Source of the DNA: Astropecten irregularis | Taxonomy: Eukaryota; Echinodermata; Asteroidea; Paxillosida; Astropectinidae | Direction: 5' to 3' | DNA length: 64,000 nucleotides | NCBI GenBank assembly: GCA_963971285.1 | Contig: OZ020248.1 | Span: 19,427,873 to 19,491,872 of the forward strand | Shown here: one piece after another, positions 32,350 through 44,003 of the stretch | Position numbering within the stretch: the stretch's first letter is position 1 | How the letters are laid out: the number at the start of each line of letters is the position of its first letter | Made by a program: the position numbers and the translations under genes | The notes under the pieces: generated by a model | What the model was told of the DNA's origin: nothing | The model's input: only the letters and a program-made list of their open reading frames with translations | The model's database searches: none

Positions 32350-33735
32350 GTGGTGCCTTTCTCTTCTTGCCTACCATGCAGCTACGAAGTACTTTGTCCA
32401 AAACAAATACCACATCTGTTTGCAAATTCTTATATCAGAATGGGCTAATTTTTTGTATGATTGCATTGTTGTGTCACCAATTTTTTAAGTCTGCTTTGAC
32501 CAGACATCTTTGCAAGTTTGCGGGTTCCTTCCAAATGTTGCCTTCCATATCGAGTATTAACTTGAAGGAGCACCGATTCCCATCATTTCATTCATAAATT
32601 TCAAATCTTCACAAATATAAAACTGAAGTGTCAATGTTGTTCCCTTGAAATCAAACATATCTTAGTTACTTACTACAGGTTTCAGCATGTGATATTTTTC
32701 TGGACTTGTGGTGATGACCAAAATGTGATCGATTCGATTGAAAAGAAATCTCCAATTATAACCACAAATCCAATGTTTGTCACTTTTAGTCTTTTCCCAC
32801 AGGTAGTTCCATGCCCAGTTATTTTCAGTTATAAATAAATAACAGGAAGTGTACTTCACTCAATCAGTATCAAAAGAGTATCTATAACAATAATTGAAAT
32901 AATTGAATAAATAAGTAAAATTAAAACAATTATTTATACAAATAAATAAGCAATAGTGTTATTTATTAATACTGTATCATTAATTCTCACTTTCAGATGC
33001 TAACCTGTAGCCCGAATACTCTTTTCAGACTAATTAAAACTATAACCAAATAATAAAAATAATGATTTAACAATGAAAAAGAGACTTTCACAATAATAAT
33101 TCAAATAAGTAATATTTAATAATAATAATAATCATAACTAAAAATAATAAATCGGCAAAAATTGATTATTGACATTTAAAGGCCAAGTTTTAATGCAGCC
33201 TTCCTACACTTTCCGTTCACTGCAGATTTGATTGCCTGCATGTATTCAACTGAAGAGGTCGAGTGGGGAAATTTGACCTTTGCCTGCAGCATTATGGCCT
33301 GAAATATTGTCTCTCTTGAGGGGCTTCCTTACAACAACTCTCCCCCCCTTTGCAAATGACATTCCCCCCATGAAAATTATGTGTTCCCAGATCATCTTCA
33401 TTGAAAGCCTTCGAGAGTAACTTTAGGACAAGTTCCTTCCTAGTTGCCGCCTTTTTGAAGGCGGTCGATGAATGACCCTTCATTCTTCCTCTCCTCCTTC
33501 CCAGCACCAATCTTCTCCTTGAGTTCAATGTCATGTTGCTACTTGTCTAATATTAAGATGATCGCTCTGAGGAGCTCGGTAGTAGTGGAATTATCAAGCT
33601 GGGGGAATGGTGGTTTGTATTGAATGTCCAGTAGATCGCTGACATTTATAGAGTGTTGCTGAATATATCGGAATTGAAGCAAAGATCCTGGGGTGCTGGC
33701 TGCGGTGACGATGGCCTGGCGTTGGGTACATGTAG
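31842..33735. repeat. 1.9-kb duplicated segment, copy 1
   Basis: From CAGATTGACCACCTTTTCTT to about the GATGGCCTGGCG region, this segment recurs in the same orientation at 60971-62865, 29.1 kb away. The two are close to identical over long stretches, including AT-rich non-coding parts (TAATAATAATAATAATCATA). It includes a BEN-domain exon. No terminal repeats were identified, so it may be a segmental duplication or an element with unrecognised ends. Confidence 0.9.
33181..33540 (-). pseudogene. BEN-domain exon, copy 1 (damaged)
   Basis: The minus frame reads KKAATRKELVLKLLSKAFNE and DDLGTHNFHGGNVICKGG, then the frame breaks (CCKEAPQERQYF instead of the R-K-x-L-x-x-D-P-x-F seen in the copy at 62284). 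The BEN domain is an all-helical DNA/protein-binding module of chromatin proteins, some viruses and mobile elements. The G-rich run at the break (GGGGGG, near 33345) is a likely slippage site. Confidence 0.6.
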
Positions 33736-33766
33736 GGCCCTGACGGAAAATCCACATTAACAGCAA
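33539..33766 (-). CDS. N-terminal exon-like ORF preceding BEN copy 1
   Basis: It contains SDLLDIQYKPPFPQLDNSTT and ELLRAII, shared with 62660-62899 (SDILDIQYKPPFPQLEHSTT). Conservation across both copies of the duplication suggests it belonged to the BEN protein. No domain is recognised. Confidence 0.35.
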   Translation of the reverse strand: MLLMWIFRQGPTCTQRQAIVTAASTPGSLLQFRYIQQHSINVSDLLDIQYKPPFPQLDNSTTTELLRAIILILDK

Positions 33767-33999
33767 TGCAACTGTAAGTAAAATTGGTTAACCCAAAAAG
33801 TCTACCAAAAAATAACCATTAAAAACTCAATTCAAAACAAATCCAAATAAACGTTTAAAAATAAAACAATAAAACGAAACTGACAAATAAACAATAAAGT
33901 CATAATAAATCTCAAAACCCAATTGAAACTAAAAAAAAAAGAAGGTAAAACATCTCCATGACGTTACGAATTGAAAACTATTTTTCAATTGGGGCCTGT

Positions 34000-34400
34000 C
34001 CTGCTATGTACGATGCAGCGCGAAGTAGTTGCCTTGCACTCCATTGTCCCATAGGGTGAACAGTTTCGCCTGCTGGGACTGCCATTGTCTTCACTGCATC
34101 TACCTCAGCTTCTTTTCAGACACCAGCCACATCTGTATTTCCACAGAAAGGGCCTCCCGATGGAGAGTGCCAATCAACTCATACAGGGTCAAGTTGACCC
34201 AACCAGTCTTCCTGTTCAGGTGGTTGTGCCAACCTTCCACATCGTTGTTCATCCGGACGCTGGAGAGGAAGGTTGACCAGGAAGACGGGGCCCAGATGTC
34301 CAGTTGACCTGTTTCCATAACAGTGACAACAGACTTTGCAACATCCCCATTGTCAGTTTTCTCACACAAAGATGAGCGCCTTCTGAACTTGTGACACATT
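34000..34400 (-). pseudogene. MULE-like transposase C-terminal fragment
   Basis: The minus frame reads WSTFLSSVRMNNDVEGWHNH and LNRKTGWVNLTLYELIGTL, then HREALSVEIQMWLVSEKKLR and a stop, with downstream remnants to about 34000. (T/M)NN-x-VEGWH is the C-terminal hallmark of a MULE-type family frequent in invertebrates. The catalytic part upstream is not recognisable. Confidence 0.55.
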
Positions 34401-35264
34401 GAAGCACTCCATCTGAAGTGAAGGAATCTGCGACTCTCTTTTGACTCTTGATTTTAAGTAATGAATGGTACATTTCTGTTAACAGATTCTTGGGTTGCTT
34501 CTTCTTGTTGACCCTAGCAGAGGTTCCATGGGCGCCCATTATGTACCCCCCATACTTGTGTGACTGTATTGATATATCTGCAGTATAAACACACCAAATA
34601 TTCAATGCAAATCTACTAATGAGTGTATTTTCTTCTGTAAACAGTTATTACAAGAACTTTGTGAAAGTTTAAGATTTCAATGGTTTTTTTTTTTTCTTTT
34701 TTTTTTTTTATAAATCTTTGGCCATTAAAAAAAAAGATAGATGAATGAGAAATACATTGGCAGGGGCTGCCTAAGGAAGACTAAAGTTAAAAACACTATC
34801 ATCAAAAGATATGCCCTCCCAAACACCAAGTAAAAATATCCATATACACAGATGAATGGGGTAGTCATTGGTTCTTCACTGCTACGTTCTTGTACGTCAA
34901 TGGTGTGACGTGGAGAGGACCAAGATTGAAGGTTTTGTTGACCCCTATTATACTGGAGTCTTCTGCTTTATATGTGTTGAAGCAGCATGGCTCAATTCAA
35001 TCAATTTGGGTGTCTGTACATAGGATGATGGATGGTATTTTTGCGTGTCTTCTCATGACACATCTCACATATCCAGACTCGTCCAAGTCGCTCTCGATGT
35101 TTAAAATGTCATCAGCAAATGTGCACGTCCCAGCTTGTTTGATGTAGTAATCCCTGTGTCGATTGTTCTCCACTTGTTTTTTATTTGATCATGAAAAAAA
35201 ATAATCACAAGGTAAACTGACTGAATTTAAAGTCATTCAAAAGTGAACAAAGAAAATTTTATTG

Positions 35265-35398
35265 GAGCGGGATTCAAACCGGCGAGCTCCTGAATACCGT
35301 ATACTGGTAGGCGCTCTACCAACTGAGCTATCCAGCCCTACATTGGTGGTGTTCCCAATAACACTGCCAACGTAGGGCTGGATAGCTCAGTTGGTAGA
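35265..35398. repeat. tRNA-derived SINE foldback
   Basis: On the minus strand 35265-35339 reads GGGCTGGATAGCTCAGTTGG (A-box-like TAGCTCAGTTGGTAGAGC) with a B-box-like GGTTTGAATCC. On the plus strand 35373-35397 repeats the first 25 bp as an exact inverted copy, with a 32-bp spacer. A tRNA-like head without a matching acceptor stem points to a SINE or tRNA pseudogene. The truncated second head could have arisen from a foldback insertion. Confidence 0.7.
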
Positions 35399-35589
35399 AA
35401 TTTCTTTTTGTTGAGGACATCCTTCATGATGCTAAAAGATAACTCAACACCTGGGCCATGGACAGAAGCAGCAATAGTAAGGCAAATACCATATTAGTCA
35501 GGTTTGGGCATGTGCTTGCATCCACTACAGAAACTCACAATGTCCATGCTTTGCAATGACATGTGCATTTTGAATCCAAGCTATTTATC

Positions 35590-35840
35590 TGGCTAATGCT
35601 GCTTTGTATGTTTTTTTGAGCATCAACTCTGCCTGGCTTGTGCCAGGTTTTATTTCACTGGCAGATTTGCGAGACTTGGCCAACATATGATTGTCTGATT
35701 CACCCATGCGGTCTTACAGAGTCAACCCTGAAGTTGTCGGTGCCATCATAGAAAATGTTTCATTTGCACCCGGCTCTACTGCCCACCACTTTCATATCTC
35801 TGCACACTGTGCAGAACATTTGCATCGCTTTGATTGATTT
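35590..35840 (-). pseudogene. hAT/ZNF862-like N-terminal zinc-finger fragment
   Basis: The minus strand reads FCTVCRDMKVVGSRAGC, a stop, FYDGTDNFRVDSVRPHG, then after a frame change RMGESDNHMLAKSRKSASEI. C-x-x-C...F-x-x-G-x-x-x-(F/Y)R...H-x-x-S-x-x-H is the N-terminal TTF/BED-like pattern of ZNF862/ZMYM-type hAT proteins. Confidence 0.45.
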
Positions 35841-36032
35841 CCAATAAAATCAAGTTACAATCATGACAGAAAAAAGGTAAAGATTTGAAATCAAGAGTTT
35901 GTATTATTTTCTTTAATCACATCAGAAAAACAAGGAACGTGAACATATTTTCACTAGCCCGCCTGGCAAGTTAGGAAGGTTTTTTTTCTAGCTCACAGCC
36001 GTTTTTACTTGCCTTTTTATGCTGTTTTAGCG

Positions 36033-36227
36033 TTAAAGTCGAGCCCTGTCAAAGATCTGAGCTTCCTTCTGATGGAGTTCATCTCCATGGAGGCGTACAT
36101 GTAGTTGTGCAGGTGACAGTTCTTCCTGCAAGTGGTCTGGTAATTTGACAGAGGTTGAAGCAGTTGTCAGGACTCCCCAAACATGTTCAATGGGGTTATG
36201 CGCTGAGAAACATGGGCCAAACTCCAA
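36033..36227 (-). pseudogene. DDE-type transposase C-terminal fragment
   Basis: The minus frame reads FSAHNPIEHVWGVLTTAST, VKLPDHLQEELSPAQ and ELHQKEAQIFDRA. SA-x-NP-x-EH-x-W, with the Glu as third catalytic acid, is typical of the end of RNase-H-fold transposases. The superfamily is not determinable. Confidence 0.45.
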
Positions 36228-36340
36228 ACATCTTGAGACAAATTATCAACCCAAAGTAAGTCTTGGCTTGAAGTCTTTGCTTGAAATGTCCAGCAATTTT
36301 GGCCCTTGAGTCTGTTCTGGTATTGTTGTTGTGGCACAGT

Positions 36341-36590
36341 TTACCTAAAGTCAACAATGCGTTGAATAGCAGAGGTTCTCACACACCATCTTGTGGGGCA
36401 GAGAGCAAGCAGTTGAATTGGATTTTCTCTAAACATACTTGCAAACAGTGATGTTCTCTTTGAAGATTCTCTGATTACATTTGAAACATCCCGTACAAAG
36501 TTGATGGCATCTGAGATCAGTGTTATTCTCTTCACCACTTGCTGGAGGGTCAAGTCTAAAGAATGGTTACAGCAATGCCCACTTACAAAG
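36341..36590 (-). pseudogene. hAT/ZMYM-like transposase fragment
   Basis: The minus frame reads GHCCNHSLDLTLQQVVKRI, then FVRDVSNVIRESSKR and LLALCPTRWCVRTSAIQRIV. CPTRW-x-x-R-x-x-A(I/L) after (I/V)R-S-x-KR is a conserved stretch of ZMYM1-like hAT proteins. There is a stop at 36341, and no N- or C-terminal parts adjoin it. Confidence 0.55.
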
Positions 36591-36729
36591 CTTCCTTACA
36601 CACTTCACTTAGTCTTGCTATGCACTCCTGTAAGTGTAAATCTCCTACTCATATTATTTTCTACTATACAGGACTGCTTTCTTCTATTTGTTGTAACTAC
36701 ACTTTATGCAGTACATCACCTTGGATGTA

Positions 36730-39700
36730 GGTAAGCCTCATAGCTCTTCTGTCTTTGCCAATGGTTTTGGCCGACCATCACAATCATGATGTGTTTATTG
36801 ATGATTGAGCACAGCTTGTGCACATAATTCTTCATTTTCCTCCTTTCCTACAATCCAAACCCAAACCACCATTTTGTAATCTGTAGAATGCAAGCTCAGT
36901 ATTTTGACAGTACTATGTTTAGTGTGCAGGAAAGGTGTGATTCTGCTGATGTTCATACATACATGTAATATGTACTCAATTTGCATACATGTCTTTCTGA
37001 ATGTTTCTATTATTATTATGTAGTCATTATACAGGAATTGACATCATTTGTTCAGACACTGGGTAAATGATTGCAATGTCACTACTCAATGCCACAATGA
37101 AATACTAGGTAAGTATCTTCACATCAGTGTGACAAGTGTTCACTAGTGTTATGGTTTACATCCTCAGATCTTACACTTCTGCTTTCAACCACATTGTGAT
37201 TCAATTGTACAGGATTTTATTTAGACTTTGGCAAATTAAAAAACACACCACATATCTAGTAGATTGTGGATGAATCCATGTGCTTTTAAATTAAGCAGTG
37301 TTTTCTTAAGTTTTCGTTTTTAAAACAGAACATTTGTTTAGAGACAACACATATTTAAGAGATAGTTGGTGTTAGCACCTGAACCCTGGAATGACCCAAC
37401 TTCAGGGTGTCACTGGGGCTTCAAACCTCAGCTGACGGTTCAGGTTATGACCCATACTCAGTTTATATTCAGCCTAGAAATAGGCTATTGAGTGTTTGAA
37501 AATTGTAAATTTGTGAATTTGTTAAACGTTTGTTATAATTGGTATATAGCAAACTTGTATTTTATCCTTGAATGCTTTATTACTTTAAACAAGTTGCAGC
37601 CCAAATATGCAAATTAATGTTTTGTCAATATGTTCCACTGCAACTGCAAAATGCTCCACACTGCTGAAATACCTGAGAATCTTCTCCAGAGCTCTTGGAA
37701 AGATCAACATGCAGCTTGAATGTTAAGCAAGAGACACCTTAAACACAGTATCAGAACTGTCATTGCCTGAAGAATTGATGTATGAATCAACATGTGCAGT
37801 TATGACAACTGACATCCAACATGAGTGGAACAAACATCCTCAGCCTGCACCCTCATCATCATCACTTTCACTCTCTCCAAGACAGCAATGAATCTGTGCC
37901 AGGTACTGAGCTTGTGATGTGTTTCTTCTCATCAGTCAGAGATCTGCCAAGATATCAGATTTCAACAATGTCACTGATTCTCTTCAAGACTGGTACAAGT
38001 GCCTAACTAACATCCTGATGAAGAAGGCACAACTGTGCAGCATGGGTAAAGGTGCGGGAGTCCTGAAAATCCATTGAGATTATTGAGATGAAGTGAACAC
38101 ACATCAGTGTTATCATTGAACTTCACTACATTGCAGAAGCTGTACAGACACACAGAACAGCCAACCAGTAGGAGAGTGATACTGCTACCATGCAGCATTC
38201 ATTGATAAATGACATGCAGTGAAACATCCCGATGAATGTATCATACATGTGAAAAGCCATCTGTGTGTACAGAACTACAGAGATAATCATGGTATCCTCA
38301 ACAACAACTTGTGGACTTGAGCAGTGAGCATCAACAGTGGAGTGGAGCATATGGCAATTCATTCTGTCAACCATTTCCTTTTGAGTTATGTTGCTACAGG
38401 TTCACTTTGATCTGCACATTCCTTCTTTTACAGTTAATGGATACAAAGATTGTAAAATATTAAGTTACAATTTAAGAACTAGCAATTACTTTTTAGACTC
38501 TCTAGTGTAGCTGAAAGCAGAAGTGTTTTTTTTTTTTTTCTTTCCAAATCATACTTTCCAAGTCGTATTTTATATATGACCACAATTCTTGGTCAAATTT
38601 GTATGAAAAACATAGGGGAATGTTATTGTTCTTGCATGTTTGTTCCATCACAAAATATAAGTTGAAGTGACATTGCATGATTTTGCTCAAAGCTGTTAAG
38701 AAATTGTGATTGTAGATTGACAAGTTTATAATGATAGCTTTTAGAATTATATGATCTGCAAATCTTGAAAAAATACTCCATGGTATTGTCAAATGCTGAG
38801 CTTTCATGACAACTTCATCTCTGGTCCCTGTAGATTTGTTCTCTTTTCTTTCTGTTTTTCTTTTAGAATTTCAAACAGAAGATTCCTGTTGATCTTGAAA
38901 GATTGCTAGAAATCCTCTCACAATGTCTTGGTCACAGAGTCAAAGATCCATGACATCACTCTGTAGTGAATGTTTTTGGCAGCTGACTTCTTTTATGCCA
39001 ATTGCCTCTCTCATGTCATTTGGGCTTTTTTCCGTTCTCCTATCAATTTCTTTCATTCTTAAGGCACTCTACATCCATGTCTCTCTGTAAATTGACATCT
39101 GATTGTGGAGGCCTTGATGCATAAAGAGTCTGCACCACTGGTGATGTCATGCAATAGGGTAATGGTCTAGTTAGTGTAAGTTGAAACACTTGAAAGAAGG
39201 CAACAATGAGTCAGGTGGTTCCTGATGATACCCCCACCTCTGAGTGGTTAAAACAAAGAAACAGCAATGGATATTGTTGGTCTTTGGGGGACCTTTATAC
39301 CACAAGTGTTTTCAGTTTTTAAGAAATAAAGAAACCTGTACATCATGTACTGAAAGAAATTGTGTGTTTTATTTTAAGGAATTACCATGACCATCTTCGT
39401 TGGTCTGTTTATTTGGTTTTGTTTACCTTTATTGGTTGTTGTTGTATTGTTGTTGTTGTTTTTGTTTTGGCAGGTAGAGCATTCACATTGAACATGTAAT
39501 TTTTGAAATGCATTTCAGAAACAAATGCATTTCAAAATATTTGTTATCTGTTTCCAGTGAAACTCATGTATGAAGATTGCATCAAGCAAAACAGTGTAAT
39601 TGATCAGTGGAACATTGCCATTGACATTCTCCTCATTCATAAATTATCAGGGGAGGGGGAAACTTGGCCTCATCCCCCACCAGGATTGGCAGGGAAATGC

Positions 39701-39990
39701 CACCACCCATGTATGAGAGATGTACATGTAGAAAGAGCTCATCAACCCCCCTCCCTAACCCCAACCCGTCCCCTCCTGCACTTCAGAAATTGCAAGAACG
39801 GCGGAGAAAAGTTGATTTTGTCTTAATTCAAAATAATTCAAAATAAAAACCATGATCAAATCCTCCCACATTGCTAGAATATGATATTTGCTGTGAACTT
39901 TAAGACTTTATTAAAGAAAACCTCTAGATACCACCAGGCTTTAGACAATGGAGAATGTACATTGAATTTAATCAAGACAGATACAGACCA
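36730..39990. other. AT-rich stretch without recognised genes
   Basis: Read in all frames by eye; only short ORFs (up to about 107 codons) without motifs. It holds a T-run (38527-38540) and GTTGTTGTTGTTGTT (near 39440-39460). Nothing else is supported. Confidence 0.4.
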
Positions 39991-39992
39991 GT

Positions 39993-40126
39993 AGCCGATT
40001 TCACGAAACTTTACGCCATAGCATAAGTCCACTTACGCCACAAATGTTGCGTAAGTTGCGCCACTTACGCAACATTTGTGGCGTAAGTGGACTTACGCCA
40101 TGGCGTAAAGTTTCGTGAAATCGGCT
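39993..40126. mobile_element. 134-bp near-perfect hairpin (foldback MITE)
   Basis: The arms of about 64 bp (39993-40056 and 40063-40126) differ at two positions and enclose a 6-nt loop (TGCGCC). Each arm begins AGCCGATTTCACGAAAC and contains repeated TTACGCC heptamers. Flanking CAGT on both sides could be a target duplication. No ORF. Confidence 0.85.
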
Positions 40127-40134
40127 GCAGTAAA

Positions 40135-40600
40135 TTGGTCCAAATTAGTCTGCAGAGTTCAGTGATATTCTTTTCAAAATCTTTTTTATAAAAGCATTTG
40201 CTGGGCCATACATGGGAAGTCTTTTAAAGACAAAATGTATGGAACCTGGTCACCAGGGTTTGAACTTTCACCTTTGAGCTATTTGGATGAAATCAGGCCC
40301 TAAAGTCGTTCTATTTATGCCAAATGTAGTGGAGGGGTACATTTTTTAGTCTGACACCAATAAATTTGGCAGTTTCAGGGTCATTTTTCTTTGGATTTTC
40401 TTTTCTCAAAAAGTCATTGGTTAACCCACAGAAAATTTAAAATAAAATAAAAACGGAAGTTTTCAGCTTCATTTTGGTGTATGGCTTGATTGCCTTAGAA
40501 ACTTGTGAGTATTTGTAATAATTGTTTGAAATTGGTTATTTTTTTTAATGGGAGCCTATGGGAAATATTATTTACTGGTCTGAGTGTCTGCCGCCCTCTG
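40135..40600. repeat. Dispersed repeat, copy 1 (partner 45245-45680)
   Basis: The copies share GGATGAAATCAGGCCCTAAA, GTAGTGGAGGGGTAC, TTTTTCTTTG and ATGGGAGCCTATG-type stretches in the same order with clear divergence. Non-coding; family unknown. Confidence 0.7.
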
Positions 40601-41943
40601 TTGGGATGGGGACATAGTATGGTGCACTGCGTCCCTGGAGCAGGTACCCAGACTCCACAATGGAATTCCATATACGTACTGTATAATATCTCACATGTTG
40701 ACTGAACGCGTGTTCATTTGCTTTGGAGTGTGGAAGTAAACAAGTTAGGTGTTGCGTTGCCGATGTTGCTGAAGTTTTAATGTTCCTAAATGTTCTGGAC
40801 AGTCGTTCTGGGTGCAAACATGTATTTCCAGGTTGCGTTTAGTCACCTCCCGGAAGTCTATGGCCATGTCATGAATGTTGATAGTTGGTGACTGATGATG
40901 ACCAGTACAGTCAATGATCGAATGGTTGTGGCCCAGGCTGCCACGCATCACATGCACGGACAACGGACTTGTGGAGGTCATGAACGCAACAACATACAGT
41001 ATACATGAACCTTGTGACAACAAAGTATTCCTTCAGTTTGAATGTGCAACGTGGGCCTGATGACATACCAGCATACATGGAGTGCATTGAGTGCTATTAA
41101 TTAGCTTGTAAGTAATGTGTACTTCCAAGATGCAAAGAGTAAGCTCCACGTCTACAGCAACTCAATGGGTTTTGACTTCTTGCTAGCCTGCTCCCTTCCT
41201 CCATGCCTGGGCTAAGGAGTAAGGTAAGTACATGTACATGATGCATGGTGCTGCAGACAGGTAGGTCAATTCTCATGTGTATAGTGTAGGCTTAGTACAC
41301 CTGTTATATGTATGGACAGAAATGAGAATTTTCAAACTACCTACATCAGTCTATTTGTGGTGTATTCTAAACAGTTAGGCAATTCTGAGTCATTTAAAAT
41401 TTGAACAGTTGAATGAAGAAAATTGGTCAACATGGTCAAAGGGTTCAAGAGATATGCTGCATTCAAGTTCAACAAAACTCATTGTTTCCGTTCTAATTTT
41501 TCAATGGGTTTCATGGTAAAAACCTTGAACACAATACAGTGTTTCTGCCTTTAAAAGGAAGTAAACAAATTTTTAACAAACTGATTTGTAAATAACTCTC
41601 CACAGGAAATTTATTACTTTCCAAAATTTTTCGGAACTGGTGGTAATATAAAAATATAGATTCAGATGTGATGCACTAACTCTCACATCACACTAATTCA
41701 GCTTACTTTTCATCCGATGTGCTGCAAACATTCTAGAAATGAGTTTAATTTGGTGTAGTGGTCACACATATCCAAAATGTGATCAAATGAGTTTTGTCTT
41801 CATCTGAGATTGTGTCGCTGTATGTCATGTAAATGTCCCCCTCCTTTGGGGTTTCGTCTGTTGCCAGGGTAAGGTTTTGTTTAGAAGCAAGTTATTGCAT
41901 TTGCGTTTGAGAAATAAGCAGCCTCTCGTCGTTCATATGTGAT

Positions 41944-42458
41944 AGAGGCTGTCCATAAAGTACGTACGCACGAAATGCCGACTTAACCCCCCCCCTCCCC
42001 CTCTGTACGCAAGGCGTACACAGTGGTCCCAACCCCCCTCCCCCCCCCCTGTACGCATACGCATTCCACATTACGTTTTTCACTACTCGTGGTACCTCGC
42101 TTTACCATCATTAAAATGTCACAGTAATCCGGGCCGGTACCGTTATTGGGACGTCACTTTCAAATTCTGAAATGAATGACTAATCGGGTTTTTACACATT
42201 TACAGACGTATTTTACTATTTTTTATTATGGTGAATAAGATAAAAAAAGAAAAAACAAAAACAATCTCGGTGCTTTTTTCTCGTTGTTTTGCCTCTCTTT
42301 TCGCGTGACATGGCTACGCAAATTTTTCGTTTGCGTACGGTAGGCATTGACCTGAACCTCCCTCCCCACCTGTACGCATGGCGTACGCATCGGTAACAAC
42401 CCCCCCCCTCAACCTCCCCCACCCCCCCTTCATGCGTACGTACTTTATGGACGGCCCC
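41944..42458. mobile_element. TIR element with C-rich tracts
   Basis: The inverted ends are AGAGGCTGTCCATAAAGTAC and (inverse of right) GGGGCCGTCCATAAAGTAC, continuing GTACGCA. The interior has several TGTACGCATGGCGTACGC-like palindromes and long poly-C tracts near both ends. No transposase; no clear target duplication. It interrupts the decayed ORF that ends near 42460. Confidence 0.65.
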
Positions 42459-42459
42459 A

Positions 42460-43265
42460 TACAGTTTGACCTTATAGTTAGTGGTTTGCTCTCTTACCTA
42501 CCAGTTCAAGTACAGCCTCGATTACCTTACCAATATTCTCAAACCCTACATGTAATGACAGCAGTTTGTAAACACAAAGTCATGCCTCCGGACTGTAACA
42601 AAGAGTCCATTAGCTTCACTACATCTGATGACTTCTCATCCAGCTGACTCTTTCAAACAGCATTAACCTCTTGCAATTGGAGCATCTCCTCTTTTGCCAC
42701 TTCAAGTTCCTCCTTGAAATTCTGTAAAGTTCCCTCTGTTTCCTTGTCCAACTTCATTGTTTTAGTTTTTACATGGTCTCTCTGAAGACTTAAAGAGCGT
42801 TTTGCCTTTTTCAAAGATGATACTTTTTTTCTTTGGAGTCAAGTTTGACGGACATCGTTCCAAGATGGCCCTTCTGCATCTTTATCAAGCTTTGGTGCCT
42901 CTTCTCCTTATGGGCCAGTACCTTCATTTTATTCGGTGATGATCGCTGTAGTAGAAGGTCTTTGTCCTCCGTCATACATCTACACCTCCTTGGCTAATGA
43001 TTCATTGCCACCTTTCAATGCCTCAAATTCTGATGAATAGCTAGGCATCAATGACAACACTTGGCAAACAGATGTGAATGGCCCTTGTGTTTATTCTGGA
43101 TGTGGTTTACAACTGACAGCCATTTTGCCTCCTGTAGATCCTCTTTTTCATCTGTAGTGGATGTTGCACTCCAATATACATGATTGTTTACACTCTTCAT
43201 CCAAGCCCCTACTAGCTCCTACCCTTTCTTCTTGGCAAGTGTTTTTCATCTTCTTCAATCCTGAG
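42460..43265 (-). pseudogene. Decayed protein of an unclassified repeat family (NH-W domain and coiled coil)
   Basis: The minus strand first reads ELVGAWMKSVNNHVYWSAT and KWLSVVNHIQNKHKGH (43080-43240), then MTEDKDLLLQRSSPNKMKVL, a coiled coil (TLQNFKEELEVAKEEMLQL) and finally VENIGKVIEAVLELVGK at about 42490. From memory, a fish/coral repeat protein has W-x-x-S(I/V)-x-NH-x-(F/Y)W followed by KW-S(I/V)-x-(N/H)HI-N-H, and separately a coiled coil preceding N-x-x-x-VI-x-x-VL. At least four stops or shifts, and the TIR element at 42458 abuts its end. Confidence 0.45.
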
Positions 43266-44003
43266 TAGAACCGACAAATACGTGTAGTTTTGTGCAATTA
43301 ATGATCAATGCAATACTTGAGACTAAGGTTGGGCGGTAAAAAAAAAAAATTTAAACCGAAAAAACTGTGAGACCCTGACTCGGTTTAACCGTAAAACCGC
43401 AAAAATAATAACGCAAATTCACAGACACAGGAACGTTACAACTTGCTGGGATGAGATTTCTCAGATTAAAGTCTGATTTCAGACTTTTGTGTTTTGGATT
43501 TCAGACTTTTTATGCTCCCTGTCGGCTGTTTTTAGACATTTTTATCATTGGTCAATCTCATCCCTGAACTTGACTCCAAAAACCACCATTCAAATCACAA
43601 AACGAAGAAACGAAATATAAGGAAAACACACAATAATGTAAAGTAAACCCCAATCAACGATATAATAAATATCAACTAAAACACTCGCTACACTTGACAC
43701 TTTTATTCTCCTCTTTCCGTTACGTATCTCACTCAAATCATGCTGAAACTATCAATCATGTAAATCCTAACAATAAAAACGGCAACACATGAACATTACT
43801 AACCATGGGCAAAATACGTCCGATGACTCTCAAAAACTCTCAATACACGAAAAGATAGGTCATGCTGTCGGCCTACATTGCATTGATCACGCACCGGAAG
43901 TGCTCACATGCACAGTGCTGAATAAAACATAATAAACGTGTGACCAACTTTCGAACAGCGACCAATTGTCAACCACATGCCGAATTTGGCTGGTAGGCTG
44001 GTA
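43266..44003. other. Non-coding stretch with possible hAT-MITE remnant
   Basis: AAGGTTGGGCGGTAAAA near 43326 followed by CGGTTTAACCGTAAAACCG recalls the start of hAT MITEs, but no right end was found. The rest is AT-rich without coding signal. Confidence 0.3.

Noticed and set aside
35265-35339. Functional tRNA gene on the minus strand
   Set aside because: A- and B-box-like sequences are present, but the 3' end does not pair with the GGGCTGG start as an acceptor stem and the T-arm pairing is poor; it fits a tRNA-derived SINE.
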